Shown here: piece by piece, positions 11,936 to 23,654 of the stretch
Numbering within the stretch: position 1 is the first letter of the stretch
Layout of the letters: the number at the start of each line of letters is the position of its first letter
Source: Seriola aureovittata
Taxonomy: Eukaryota; Chordata; Actinopteri; Carangiformes; Carangidae
Assembly: GCF_021018895.1 (NCBI RefSeq)
Contig: NC_079375.1
Span: 26,138,475 to 26,202,474 of the forward strand
Direction of reading: 5' to 3'
DNA length: 64,000 nucleotides
Translations under genes and position numbers: made by a program
The notes under the pieces: model-generated
Told to the model about the DNA's origin: nothing
The model's database searches: none
What the model saw: the letters and a program-made list of their open reading frames with translations, nothing else

Positions 11936-12983
11936 CTGGAACAGAGAAACAACAGTTCACACAAGTTAACGAGGATTTAACGTCACACCACGAGGTTAAA
12001 GCGAGTCAGTGTTTGCAGATTACTTCGCATGTAGCTGTAACAATGCAGATTCAACCCACAGTAAGACTCCTGTTTTCGCAGGCCTTTGTGTTTTGGGTTA
12101 GAAAGTTGTTATTTTTACAGTATCATCAAGTTCAACAGCACAGCCTCAGCTAATTATACATGTCACTCAGTCATGGCTGACTGCAAAGCACAGATTCGGT
12201 GTCTGTATGTCTGTAGCTCAGACCACTGAGGAGTTACGATGATCTAAAGACAGCATGATATTCAAGAGCATATTCAGTCTGTCGCATGTTACTGCCACAA
12301 AACAATAAAACACAATTTGAGCCCATCTGACAGAGACGTAAGAGCTGACTTTCAAAGCATATTAAAATAAAATCAATCTGACAGCTGCCTGGTCGCTGTC
12401 TGAAAGGACAAGCTCCTCTCCTCCAGTCTGGGGCTTGTTTTTGCAGTTTGCTCTGTCAGTTAGGAGAATATTTTACTGCTCAGCTTCATCTGGTAGTGCA
12501 GCAGCAACATGAGCGGTCACACATGCAGACAAAATTAAAATAAACAGTATCTAATAACAGTATCTAAACCGCTGGTTTGAAAGCCGACTGAATTGCAAGC
12601 ACACACAGAGTGAGTCTGTTCCTGTCTCGACGGGTAACAGGAAGAACGATGCGCTCTTCTACAAAACCACCTCTGCAGAACAACAAGTCTTTTTTAAACA
12701 ATGACCTCGTCTCTACTTATAGGTTTGATTTTATATGTTTAAGTGAAAGCCCCGCCAAACTTTCTCTTTATACAAGACAGGTGGCGCTGTTGTTTCCATA
12801 TGTAAAAACCCATTTCAATATGTCAAGAAATTTTGACGACAGCTTCACTGAGCTTCTATCTTTTATCTCAGACTGGCTCCCAAATCACTAAAACTCCAGC
12901 TGCTAAAACAGATTATACAACAGTCAGTTCACACCAAGTGATCTGATTGGACGAGATTCACTCCATGAGACTGATATAGAGCA

Positions 12984-13325
12984 CAACCGCACTGGGACTT
13001 TTAACTCCATGTATCACTCCTCTTCACAGGTGTTCTATTACCTGTTCATCAGTGTCACATTAACGTTGTTATCAGTCTCAGATTGTAACAAACAAAGATG
13101 AAAATATTTCAGAAATAACATTTGAATGAAACGATGTTCGGTCGTCAGGATGGAGGAAGAAGACTGGACACTTCAGAAACACCTGAGGGAACGTGGGGAT
13201 AAAGTAGCTAGCTAGTGTCACTGTGCAGGTCAGGACAATGTTTATGTGTTGCTTAGCAACAGTCCAGATGCAGAACTGCTTGTGTTGGTGTAACCAAATT
13301 TGACGACTAAACGCGGACGTCAAAG
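12984..13325. repeat. Dispersed repeat, copy 2 (partner at 2838-3145)
   Basis: Direct-orientation relative of 2838-3145. It includes a short frame starting MEEEDWTLQKHLRERGDK at about 13149 that stops after about 22 codons and is not preserved in the other copy, so no gene is called. Confidence 0.75.
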
Positions 13326-13374
13326 TAGACGTTTTGGACCAGTACATGTTCCATATGCATGTTCCCTCTATCGC

Positions 13375-14110
13375 CCCCTAAATCATCCATGACAATAACG
13401 GCGGTTATCACAGCTATGCAGATGATACTCAGATTTACTTCACCTTTATTTCACCAAATGAAGGAGCCCCTTACACTCACTCTATCAGTGCTTACAGCAA
13501 GTAAAACACTGGATGTAATTACATTTACTTCAATTCATTTAAGACAAGACAGAAATCACTGTGTCTGGAAACAAGTAGAAAAGAATAAAAGTTAATGCTC
13601 AGCTTGATTCCAGGATTATAAAGACAAAAACCCAAAAGTTAGAAGTCTTTGTGTTTCAAGTGACTCAGATCTGAGCTTCAGCAGCCACGTCAAGAAAGAA
13701 GCAAAAGCCTTTTATCATTAAAGACAGAATTAAGAGTCTCAGGTCCAGACTGGATTGAGAGAAGCTCTTCATGCTCAGCAGGGTGGACCATCTCTAACGG
13801 CCTCTCGACCGGTCTGACCCGGGAGAACTGAGCACATCACTCCTGCACTTTAATCTTTACACCTACAGAATAGAACAGAAGTGCTGCCTCTAGTTTATAA
13901 ATCACATAATAAAAGGGGAGAAAAAACACAATTCTATAAACTCATTAGGGCTCTTAGATCTTCAGACCTGGAGTCAGAACCAGACGAGCTGCTTTCAGCC
14001 GTGACGCTGCTCTTTTATTTCCTTTGCTGCACTCGGGCCAACTCACAACGCATTACTGCCCTGTACCTGTATTTCTGGTCTACTATTTGCCGACTCCATG
14101 AATAGAGTCA
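13375..14110 (+). pseudogene. Degenerate L2-type LINE reverse-transcriptase fragment
   Basis: Plus-strand reading gives YHSYADDTQIYFTFISPNE near 13406-13460. This is the YADD active-site region typical of L2/Maui-like non-LTR reverse transcriptases. Stops and frameshifts follow, while pieces of the downstream LINE domain remain recognisable to about 13.9 kb. It is an old, inactive insertion inside vcpip1 intron 1, in the opposite orientation to the gene. Confidence 0.75.
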
Positions 14111-14761
14111 GCAAATGTTTTGATTTTTTGCTTGGAGAAAAATGACTAAAGCAGCTGCTGATTAATTGTCTCCAGATGGACTAATTGATGAATTGACTAA
14201 TTGTTTCAACTGATTTCTAGAAATGAAAAATTCATAGACCTGCTTATTTTATCAAACAAGAATCCTTGGAACAGCATCAGTATTGTGCTCACTGATGCAA
14301 TGATTCATTATTTAATTGCATGTGAGTGACTGTGCATTTTCTCTTTTTGGCAATGACACGTTTCGTAAGTGTCACAGATACTTTTTGATTTCTAAAGTCA
14401 ACATCAGGGGAGTCATAACTCATCAGACAGCAAAGGAAAGGAGTAAAGAAAGGACCTCGGATCAAATATCATATATGTCTTCTATCTAAACATGATGGTA
14501 CGTCTCAGTGTGAAGACTCCGAGCGCCACGTTAGAAACAGACTGATGAGCGGATGTTTTGGAGGATTATTGAATATGAGCTCTTGCTAACAGGAAATGCA
14601 GCGTCAGGCCTGCAGAGCGTTCAGAGTGCAGATGAATCCTTCCTGAATATCGACAGACGCTCTCTGTCACACTGCCTGCTGGCCTGCTGATCTGTTTATC
14701 TGAATGCAGCCGCAACCTTTGACCCCCCTGGCAGGTGAGATGCCTGAGTCAGCACATTTAC

Positions 14762-14763
<2 letters not shown>

Positions 14764-14798
<35 letters not shown>
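14764..14798. repeat. (CA)n microsatellite
   Basis: A pure CA dinucleotide run in vcpip1 intron 1. Confidence 0.95.
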
Positions 14799-15199
14799 TT
14801 TCTGGTAGGATTCAGGGCAGCTGATCAGAAACAGACACCGTGGCGGGTGTCACCTGCAACATGTGCGCTCCGTCAGCCGCTCCGTGGAAACCTGCAGGTG
14901 TGTTATTCACCTGCCTGCTGTGAGCAATCAGGAAGCAGCATGCACCTGTGCTGCACATCCTGGACCTGAGTGAAACGACAACAGTTTCATCTGAGCATCA
15001 CCGCCGCTCACAGGTGACTGAGGAGTAACCCGCTCTGAGTGCGGCGAACGCTAACTCTCAGCTGCATGTAATAACGTGCGGCAGCGCGAGCACGTTCAAC
15101 GTCAGCACAGAGACACAGACAGACACAAACTCACTCCAGATGTTGTAAACTGAGGTGAAGACACATCTGCTCGAGATCAGATGTACCAAGTTGTCTAGT

Positions 15200-15203
<4 letters not shown>

Positions 15204-15255
<52 letters not shown>
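15204..15255. repeat. (TA)n microsatellite
   Basis: A pure TA run of about 52 bp in vcpip1 intron 1. Confidence 0.95.
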
Positions 15256-15259
<4 letters not shown>

Positions 15260-15610
15260 TATACATAACTCATATATTGGAGTCCAGCTGCAGGTACATG
15301 TGAAATAAATGAACATTCTGACTAAGGGAATTACAGAGGTTTGTAACATGAAATTGATCTTTTGCTGAAACTGTTAGTTAAATAATCAATTGTTTGATTG
15401 CAATTTGATCAATTAGTGATTTATGAAGTAAAATTATATTTACTTTTTTTTTTTTTACCCAAAGTTCAAAATGTGATCTGCTTTTCTGCGTCTCCTATCA
15501 GCTGAGTGAATCATTAGACTGTGTCTCACAGTTAAATAATCAATAGATTGATCACTGGGGGGGGGGCTCAGGGGAGGTGGCTTACATGTCACACTCCTCT
15601 GTACTCTTAC

Positions 15611-18260
15611 CCATCAAGGTTGCTAGGAGACAGAGGGAGGACATCTCAAGGTCGATGCTGTCCTGGAGTTCCCGGCTGCTCATCCTGCCGGACGTCACGG
15701 CGTCCTCACTCTTCACCGAGTGCAGGGCGGAGTGCGAGCTGGAGGCTCGAGGGATGGAGGCCGCGGGGCTCTTGTCCTCAGGGCCCTTCAGGATCTCCAC
15801 CGTTACCCTGTCACCGTGCTGCAGCGCCACGGGCTCGTTCTCCTCGCTGTCCTTTGGAGGGGCCAGCTCTTTGGGCGGGAAGCCGTAGCGGATGCACTGC
15901 TGCGCCGGCGGCACGCCAAATTGGTTGGCAATGCTCCTCTGCAGCTCTGAGAAGGTGGTGTGGGCCTGCAGGGTCAGCATGGCCTGCCTGCCGTCACTGG
16001 TGGTCACACGGATCTTCTTCTCCTTATAGGACGAGGAGGGGGAGGAGGACTTGGTGGGCGTGGCCGGAGCAGAAGAGGAAGAGGTTTCTGGAGACCCGCT
16101 GGGGGAGGACGCCCGGCCGTGTCCTTTCTGCTCCTGCTTCAGCTTGTCAGTCCGTCGCTTCTGACTGACGAAGGCCTGCTCGCTGATGCTCTGCTGGATG
16201 CTGCGCTCTGCCCGGCTCATCGTCAGCTCCTCTTTGTGGAGCGTCTTTGCTTTCTGACCAGTCAGGATGATCTTGGTGGGCGGCTGGGGGTCCGCCACCT
16301 GATGAGTGTCTGCGGTGTCGGTGAGACGCTGGACGTGAGCCCCGTCGATGGACACCGGGTTGTACTCGTCCGGGTTCTTCTTGGCGGTGTGATGCAGGAT
16401 GGTGTTGACCACTTTCTGCACCAGGATCTCGCTGCCAAACTCCCCCGGGAAGTGCTTGGTGACCAGTTTCATAGCCACATCATACACATTGCTGTTCAAC
16501 GCTGTGTCAGTCTCATACTGGAACCAGTACACAGTCTCTCGCACCACCCGACCCCCCCACTCCAGTGTGATGGGGAAGGCCTCGGGGAGGTTGTCATATT
16601 CCTTTCCCTCCCAGTAATGCTTGAAGCCACATCCACACTTCCCCCCCTGGGAGCGGGTGTTGGTTCTGTCCCCGTCCAGGTAAACCACCGACCCGTTGCC
16701 GCGGATGTGACGGACCGACGTCCCGTGACACCAGTTGCAGGTGTTGAGGGAGCTCAGTTTGTAGTCTGGGATGAGGACGTCTCTCTGGGGGTCATAAGAG
16801 CAGACCACATTATTGAGGGGGAAGCTGTAATTCTTGTCTGGCCGCAGCTGGCCGTGTGTGGACTTGGCCAAGTTGTAGAGCTTCCCACCAGGAACCAGCC
16901 ACTCCGGCGGCACGTGGAGCTCAGAGAGGGCGCCACAGATCAGGCAGCGGTGAAGCCGGTTCTCCATCATCGACTTCTTGGCTGCCTCAGTCACCTCCTC
17001 GGGCTGGATTCCGATCACACCGGTCCGCCTGTAGACGTACTGGTGCACGTCAGCCACCAGTGACGGGTGGATGTTGTGCTTCTCCATGAACACCTCCTCC
17101 ATGGCGTTGACCAGCCTCATCAGATATTTATCCTGCAGGCTGCGGTCGCCTCCGATCACGCAGCTCCCGTCCGGTTCCAGCTTGATGTACTTCCTGATGA
17201 GCTCCTGAGGGACGCCCCACGCCTTCGGCAGCAGGCGGGCCGGGAGCTTGGGCAGCACCGTGTTCTTGATTCCCACCAGAGGGATGTAGTGGTTCCTGCC
17301 GGAGCTGCTCCAGGCGATGCAGATGGGTTTGTTGAGCTTGCCGTCTTTCCCCCGGCACTGCTCCTCGGCCACCAGCCCGGGCAGGAAGGTGGCTGAGTAA
17401 TCCCCGGAGCTCCTCATCCCGCTCAGGGAGTCCAACAGGATTATGGGTCGGTGGAGGACGTTGGCCAAACCAAATATGTGTATGTTGCGCAGTCCAAGCG
17501 GCACGCCTTCAGGTGGGATGAACAGGGGGTCGCACTCGTTGATGATGTCCTCCCACTCTGCGGCGTCAATGAAATCCTGGAACAGGGCCTTGTAGCGGTC
17601 CAGGTTCTGCTTGAAGTTCTGTTTGAGGTTCTCTCTCAGGGCATGCCAGAACAGTTCTCTGCCCACCAGCGCTCTGGACACGGCGTGGACCAGGCAGTGC
17701 CCGTCTCCATCCACGTGGACCGGAATGAGACACTCTCTGTTACCATTGGCTTTCTTAACCTCCTCCAGAGTGTCATGCAGGTATATGAGGCTCCCTGACC
17801 GGTCCTTACCGTAACCCATGGTGGACACATGGTCCGGCTCAATCAGGAAAGCTCTGTCCCCCAGGAGCGAGCAGTCAAACATCTCCCCTTGGTTCATTTC
17901 CCTCAGCAGCTTGGCTTTGCCGGTTTGTTTATCCATACCGTACCTGGTGAGCACCGGGGACAGGAGCTTGCAGTGGTAATTAGAAAGCCCCATTACCTTC
18001 ACCAGCTCCGTCCCTTTCTTCGGGGCCCCGGTGACGCCGAGCAGGGCGTTTCTGAGCAGATTGTGAAGCACAACATCTGGATCCGTCACTTCTTCGACGT
18101 TGAGCAGGTTCTTCTGTTCGTGGCGTTGACCACACTCGGTGCACTCGATGCTAACGGAGCCGTGAGCGGGGAAGAACAGCCTCGCCTGACATTTCGGGTC
18201 TGGGCAGGTACCAGACAAAATACGCTTGTCTTTTTTCTTTGAGCTCTGTAGCAGCGACAT
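15611..18260 (-). CDS. vcpip1: vcpip1 exon 1: deubiquitinase VCPIP1 (VCIP135), OTU domain
   Basis: VCPIP1 is a cysteine-protease deubiquitinase that acts with p97/VCP and p47 in post-mitotic Golgi and ER reassembly. This exon encodes residues 1-883 of 1178 (the human protein is about 1222). Seen here: an N-terminal Cys cluster (C19, C24, C40, C43) suggesting a zinc ribbon; the OTU catalytic motif VHVDGDGHCLVHAV with Cys189; the OTU His in GRNHYIPLVG (His324); long near-invariant blocks such as FKHYWEGKEYDNLPEAFPIT; and a UBX-like beta-grasp region at about 746-826. The start MSLLQSSKKKDKRILSG lacks the Pro-rich leader of mammals, which explains the roughly 30-residue offset. The donor is ATGG/GTAAGAG at 15611/15610. 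Reading past it to a stop at 15582 would be intron. All three exons are intact. Confidence 0.97.
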
Positions 18261-18420
18261 TTCGGGTGGAAGAAAAAGCTGAAACTGTGTGTCAGCTTCA
18301 CAAAACCATGATAATCACACTCCGGCGAGACCGTCAGACGAGCCGGGACCCCGCTAACGACAGTTATTAACCAAAATAACACAAGAACAACACGGAAGCG
18401 GCTGTTTTTTTCTTGAGCGA
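18261..18420 (-). promoter_or_regulatory. vcpip1: vcpip1 5' UTR and probable promoter region
   Basis: Sequence immediately upstream of the vcpip1 ATG. It contains several CpGs (around 18320-18450) and no TATA box, consistent with a housekeeping-type promoter. The transcription start is not determinable by eye. Confidence 0.4.
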
Positions 18421-21000
18421 CTGACCGTTGCTAAACGTGACACGCAATGACGCCAGATTGTGGGAGTTGTAGTCCCGCTGCGTAACTACGTTTGAATATT
18501 TACACACAATAATATGAATAACTCTATTTTCTTTTTTCTTTGTGCCAATTTCATTCTGTAATTTGGGAAAATATATTTACTCAAACCCGTGTCGAATGAT
18601 GAATTATTTAAATTGATAACATTAAAGTTCATTTGACTACATTTACCAGAATGCAACACGTCGCAACGACGTTTTGTTGTGTCAGGAAGTGAACAAGGAA
18701 GAATAATGCAGTCCTGGACAGAATGGACGGATTAGAGTTTATGAATTTGGCCCCAAAATGTATTAAAATCACTTTCTGCTTTATATGCTTTTACAGTTTT
18801 GTGGTGCAGTGTAGTTTGGACAATTCGGGGCATAAATCTAGTTGAGATAGATGTTAACGGCACTGCATAACAACAGCAACCTGAGTTTACGGGTTAGCTT
18901 AGCTGCTAGCTGACTAAAACCATAATTAAAGCCAAATACTGTACATGCATATAGATAATCAATTGTTACATACAAACAGGGTTTGCTAACCTCTCAACAT
19001 CCAGCGACGTTGTTAAAAATAAACGTTACCCGGCTTGAGTCTGGACTTTGAGAGAAAGCTTCGGTCGACGAGCTCCATTCAGAAATGTGTTGATTTAAGG
19101 TTTTTTTGCTTGTCGGGTAATTAAGACAAGTTAAAAGGATTTATATCAATGTTGAGCGACTTTCGATCAATACGTAATACATTTGAGCCATTCAGTTGCA
19201 CGTTATTTAGGTCAGATTTAGTGGAAAACTGGATCACACAGCCTGCTGCTGCCACCTGCTGTGGTTTGGTTTCAGATGATTAACAGGATAAAAACAAGAG
19301 AAATACTAACGGGGTCTGGATGCGAGACCAAATGGAGACACTCGCAGTAAACACCACAGTTCCAGTCATACTAGAATAAGTATTTGTAGTATTTGGAAAA
19401 ACAACAGACATTTATCAGTTTGATGCTTCATTGTTCACCGGACTATAAGTCAAGGGCCCTAAGCCTATATCTTACATTCATCTCAGTGACTTGATCAGTA
19501 CAACATCGATTGATCGATCAAGTTGCACTTTGTCTCAGAGAGATTTTGGGGAAATCTGGTTCACGCAGCCTGCTGCTGCCATCTGGTGTGAGTTGGCGTC
19601 AGGTGATTGGAAGAATAATTAACAAGTCACTGTATTAGGATGTGAAGCCATGAAGACAGAAAGTGAGATGTTTTGAATGGAGTCTGGTTTGTGAATATAT
19701 CAAAATGGATTCCTTGCTTAGGTCTGTTAAATATAGTGAATAACGGTGGCAGAATTAAAAAATACATAAGAATACCACCCAAAACAACTGGTGTGAACTT
19801 CAACAAAACCAAATACAGATACAGAGATCAGGACTATGTTGTGGTAATGTCAGTACAAATATTTGCAGCATTAGTTGGACTTATTGTCCAATACCATTCA
19901 CACTGTAACTAGGCTCATGCAAGTGCATTTTATTTATTATAAATGGACAGAGGAATCTACATCTTCATATTTATCTAATTTATGTTATTATGTAATTTTA
20001 TTTCATTTTTTTATGATTTTGTTTTTATTTATTGTTTTAATGGTCTTTCTTCCATTGTTGCTTGTGTCTGAGAGTTAACAAACATCATTTTGTTCTATGC
20101 CCACAGTGAATAAAAGCAACAATAATAGAGGTATTTGGGGTATTTTATTCAGTGGATATCTTCTATTTCTAACAGCAGGTAGTATTTGTAGTGGACTTTT
20201 AGCCTGTAGCATGACAATTATAATACCTGCGGTTTTCTAGTACAGATGCAAAAAGTATATCTAGTTGTAGTTTCTGTCCAGTCAAAGTGCTTCATAGGAT
20301 TCGTGTAAAATAAAATGAACAATGTGGATGTAAAAGAAATAGAGGCAGTGGTGATATTTTGTAGCAGTTGCTGTATTTGTAATATTAGAATTCACTGCAT
20401 TGTATTAAATGCAGTAGAAATAGTATTTGAACAAATTTTTCGACGTAGTAGCAGCAATGACTCTAAGTATTAGTTACTTGTTTTGTTTCAGCATGTGTCA
20501 CTGTGTTATTTTTGCATTTCAATAAAACAAGAGGCAAGAGCATCATCACGTCGTTATGGCAACCACCATCAGCATCATCTGGATCTCCCTGCACTTCTTC
20601 TAACTAACCACAGGGTGGAGGTCTTCCTCTCTGATTCATTTTAAATTTCAGCACCAGTAGCAAACAGAGACTCAGAAACACCTTATTTCTCTATATCCTT
20701 TATTTAAACAGGGAACAGTATTGATTTTCACGTTATACCATCACCAAAATATTCTGATTGTACACTGGATTTAAACAGTTTAATTCTACAGAAAATATAC
20801 ACAAAAAAAATCTGATTGGACTAAAATGATTTACACTGTGCAAATAATGTCATAAAACAACAATGTGATCTTTTTTCACTACAGACATTTCGAACATGTC
20901 ACAGGTGTAAATAATAAAAAGAAATTAGGCTGAATTCCATTTAGCTTCTTCAGGTTCAGAGTCCATTGTTAATGTCACACCTGTGCTTCTCTACTGTCAC
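18421..21000. other. Intergenic region between vcpip1 and the TRG locus
   Basis: No coding sequence is recognised. Two related segments at about 19195-19290 and 19545-19625 share GCCTGCTGCTGCCAxCTG and surrounding bases, so they look like a local duplication. Plus-strand AATAAA signals occur near 20110 and 20520, but no transcript can be assigned to them. Confidence 0.5.
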
Positions 21001-21029
21001 AAGTCAAAATGTCTGCAGTGAAAAAAGGC

Positions 21030-21202
21030 CTTCGGTCAGACAGCCGCCTCATCTGTGGGCCGCAGGGGCTGATGGGAGGTTTGAGGAGGTGTCAGAAACC
21101 ACATGACCCTCGTCTGAGCTCACAGCTCGTCCTTGTTTGGCCTCAGCTGCATCAGAGCTCCACTTCTCCCCAGCTTCACCACAGGAAACACCACGGCACA
21201 AA
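21030..21202 (+). promoter_or_regulatory. Upstream region of TRG V segment A1
   Basis: About 170 bp before the leader ATG is nearly identical to the matching region of V segment B1 (34780-34950, inverted). From GCAGGGGCTGATGGGAGG onward it also matches V segment A2 (23378-23519). Conservation upstream of all three V genes suggests that it carries the V promoter. Confidence 0.5.
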
Positions 21203-21245
21203 ATGCTTTTCCTCCCAGCTGCTGCTCTGTGCTGTCTGTGTTCAG
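21203..21245 (+). CDS. TRG V segment A1, leader exon
   Basis: A 43-nt leader exon encoding MLFLPAAALCCLCS plus one base, ending at donor CAG/GTGAGT. The hydrophobic peptide continues into the V exon (ALVAMAAELIQ) to form the signal sequence. Intron length and sequence are nearly the same in all three V genes of the locus. Confidence 0.85.
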
Positions 21246-21337
21246 GTGAGTGTTTCCAGCCAATCAGGAGCCAGCAAACTCCACCTGTGACAAACACTGT
21301 CACACTGACCTTCATCTACCTGTCTGTGTCTCCACAG

Positions 21338-21660
21338 CGCTGGTTGCCATGGCAGCAGAGCTGATTCAGGACCAGTTATCATTGACCAGGAGAGTTGGTG
21401 ACACAGTCTCGTTCAGCTGTGGAGGAACTGACCAGTGTGGTAAACAGCAGGTTTACTGGTACCAGAAGACGGAGACAGACCCACACAGAGTGATTCTACA
21501 TGTTGACATGTCTGATGGGACGGTTAACTCACGCTACAGTCATCCTCAGAAAGACGATTTCTCAGCTTCAAGAAAAACAGACGGCTGTGAGTTGAAGATA
21601 GAGAAAGTTCAACTCTCTCATTCAGCCTCCTACTACTGCTGCTGTCAGAAGAAAGTTTCC
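21338..21660 (+). CDS. TRG V segment A1, V exon (cassette A)
   Basis: This germline T-cell receptor gamma variable exon encodes the antigen-contacting Ig domain once joined to a J. It spans 323 nt from acceptor CCACAG to the recombination heptamer. Visible landmarks are QDQLSLTRRVGDTVSFSCGG (first Ig Cys), VYWYQ (core Trp) and SHSASYYC (second Ig Cys). It carries two extra cysteines, one in CDR1 (TDQC) and one in framework 3 (DGCELKI), shared with the other V genes. The germline V end has three adjacent Cys (YYCCCQKK), which is unusual. There is no stop before the RSS, so it looks functional. Another TCR chain cannot be strictly excluded, but the linked J and C segments favour gamma. Confidence 0.85.
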
Positions 21661-21698
21661 CACAGTGAGAAATAATCCCTGCAGCCTGAACAAAAACC
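21661..21698 (+). promoter_or_regulatory. Recombination signal sequence of V A1 (23-type)
   Basis: Heptamer CACAGTG at 21661-21667, a 22-bp spacer, and a consensus nonamer ACAAAAACC at 21690-21698. It lies directly at the end of the V coding sequence and is the RAG1/RAG2 target that pairs with the 12-spacer signal of J. Confidence 0.93.
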
Positions 21699-21999
21699 TC
21701 CAGATGAACAAACAGTGTTAGTGACAGGAAGAGAGCAGTAAACCACAACCCAGGTTTCACCTCCAGCTCAGACGGGCCACGAACAAACAAACAAAGGGCA
21801 ACAATCTGAAACGCTTCCTTTGGCCCCTTCACAGTAAAAGCCTTCCACCAGCTCCATGTTGTTTCTCAGTTTAGATTATTTACTTAAAAGACATTCAAAA
21901 ACATATCAAACGCAAAAACTCCTCCAACCTAAACAACCATATTGGTCGTTTTTTTCAACCCTCTGATACGACCTATAGCAGTGTCATGTCAAATAGCGC

Positions 22000-22440
22000 C
22001 CCTAAGCGGGATGCTTACTGGACCTCTGTTGTCGTGGTTACCATAATAAACACACGACTGTACCGAGAGCGGCGTACCAACGTTGCTGTGGTTACTATAA
22101 TAACAGCCATGGCTTGGTTAGGTTTAGGGAAAAAAATCATTATTTTGGGTTAAAACAGGCACTTCCTCAACATCAGACAATCTTTGTTGTCATGGTTACA
22201 ATAACAACGAACGGTCATGGATAATAGAAACGATATAAACAACTAGTTTCACGTGGGAATCGAACGCCGCTTTCCTGTGTCATGTTCATCCATCCACCAC
22301 AACCTCCTCCTGACGTGGACTTTGTCTCTCTTTATACTACGTCACCAACACTTTTCCCTTTGCTCCTGTCGTAATTTTTACGACCACTAGGTGTCACCTA
22401 GCAACAAAACGTAACTATGGGTCATAATAAGCTGCTACAC
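22000..22440. repeat. Teleost interspersed repeat
   Basis: The sequence contains TTGGTTAGGTTTAGGGAAAA and GTTTCACGTGGGAATCGAAC, which I recognise as commonly repeated in teleost genomes. The last piece resembles a tRNA B-box on the minus strand (GTTCGATTCCC). The family name was not determined. Confidence 0.5.
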
Positions 22441-23229
22441 AGACGACCTATAGGTTCATTTGTTACAGGACAGTCTCATCAAACAATAACTACCCGTAGT
22501 CTTGAAAACTGACAGCAGACGTTTTTCAGTTTTGTCCCTTGAGCAGAAGAAGCTACGATAAGATTAGACACCATCAAACAAAATATATTTTTAGGTCATC
22601 AACAGACGTCAGTGTCCATCAGAGTAAAGACCACCAGAATGTCTTCATTTGTATTCTTTGTGACTTTGAGCTGCTAAGTTATTGATTCGCTTGGTGATCA
22701 GTAAATTATTAATACACCTGATGTCTATGCCACATATTGACCTGGAGTTTTCAGCTGCAGCGGGAATCTTTAGTTCTGTGTTTCAAGCTGATGACGACGA
22801 CTAATAAAACATAGTGTGTGCTGTAAAGACTCAGCTTTTACTTAATAACATATTTCTACCTATAATGTCCACAGAAAAGACCTGTATGTAACTCAGTGGA
22901 ACATTTTCTATCTGATGAAGAATTTATTTTCCTAAAGACAAACATTTTCTGCTGAGTTAAACAGAGCTCAGAGTTTGGATGCAGTTCCTTAGTTGACCAT
23001 TTTTTTATTTTTAAAGAAGTCTTAATTTACCCAGAATTCATTGTACCACAGACGGGCTTAAGATAGTCAAGAACTAAATTGCTTTGCGCAACAGATGAAT
23101 TCAGTCTTTGTGAAACTGGACCTTGAAGTTGTTTCTATATTTTCAGAATTGAAGAAAACATTCGATGATGAAAGTAATGAAACTCTCATATCTGAACATG
23201 AAACTAACTCTTCTGTTTGTTTATCAATA

Positions 23230-23310
23230 ATAATAAACTCAGTGGGTGTTCCACAAGGATCAACATTGGGCCCTCTAATAATTTATCTTATGTATATACA
23301 GTATGAATGA
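23230..23310 (+). pseudogene. Reverse-transcriptase relic
   Basis: The plus-strand frame contains GVPQGSTLGPLIIYLMYI, the conserved VPQGS-LGPLLF block of non-LTR reverse transcriptases. Surrounding sequence has decayed beyond recognition. It lies just upstream of V segment A2. Confidence 0.65.
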
Positions 23311-23377
23311 TCCTCCTGAATAATATCGCATCGTAAATATTCTATTCCTCCCACTATCTACCTTCCTTGTCCACCAC

Positions 23378-23519
23378 CGCAGGGGCTGATGGGAGGTTTG
23401 AGGAGGCGTCAGAAACCACACGACCCTCGTCTGAGCTCACAGCTCGTCCTTGTTTGGCCTCAGCTGCATCAGAGCTCCACTTCTCCCCAGCTTCACCACA
23501 GGAAACACCACGGCACAAA
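23378..23519 (+). promoter_or_regulatory. Upstream region of TRG V segment A2
   Basis: Nearly identical to the regions before V A1 and V B1. Similarity begins abruptly at about 23377, which marks the 5' edge of the duplicated V unit. Confidence 0.5.
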
Positions 23520-23562
23520 ATGCTTTTCCTCCCAGCTGCTGCTCTGTGCTGTCTGTGTTCAG
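23520..23562 (+). CDS. TRG V segment A2, leader exon
   Basis: A 43-nt leader exon with the same product as the other V leaders (MLFLPAAALCCLCS), ending at donor CAG/GTGAGT. Confidence 0.85.
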
Positions 23563-23654
23563 GTGAGTGTTTCCAGCCAATCAGGAGCCAGCAAACTCAA
23601 CCTGTGACAAACACTGTCACACTGACCTTCATCTACCTGTCTGTGTCTCTACAG

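Larger units (their letters stand above)
11936..15610 (-). other. vcpip1: vcpip1 intron 1
   Basis: A 3.7-kb intron. It holds a dispersed repeat copy (12984-13325), a decayed LINE reverse-transcriptase piece (about 13375-14110), a CA repeat and a TA repeat. No further exon is supported. Confidence 0.85.

Noticed and set aside
15960..17063. 367-codon plus-strand open frame
   Set aside because: It lies antisense to vcpip1 exon 1, is Leu/Val/His rich and has no recognisable domain. The minus-strand frame there is clearly the conserved VCPIP1 protein.
22230..22270. Possible tRNA gene (minus-strand B-box-like GTTCGATTCCC)
   Set aside because: I could not find an A box or a cloverleaf. It is more likely part of a tRNA-derived or other interspersed repeat.
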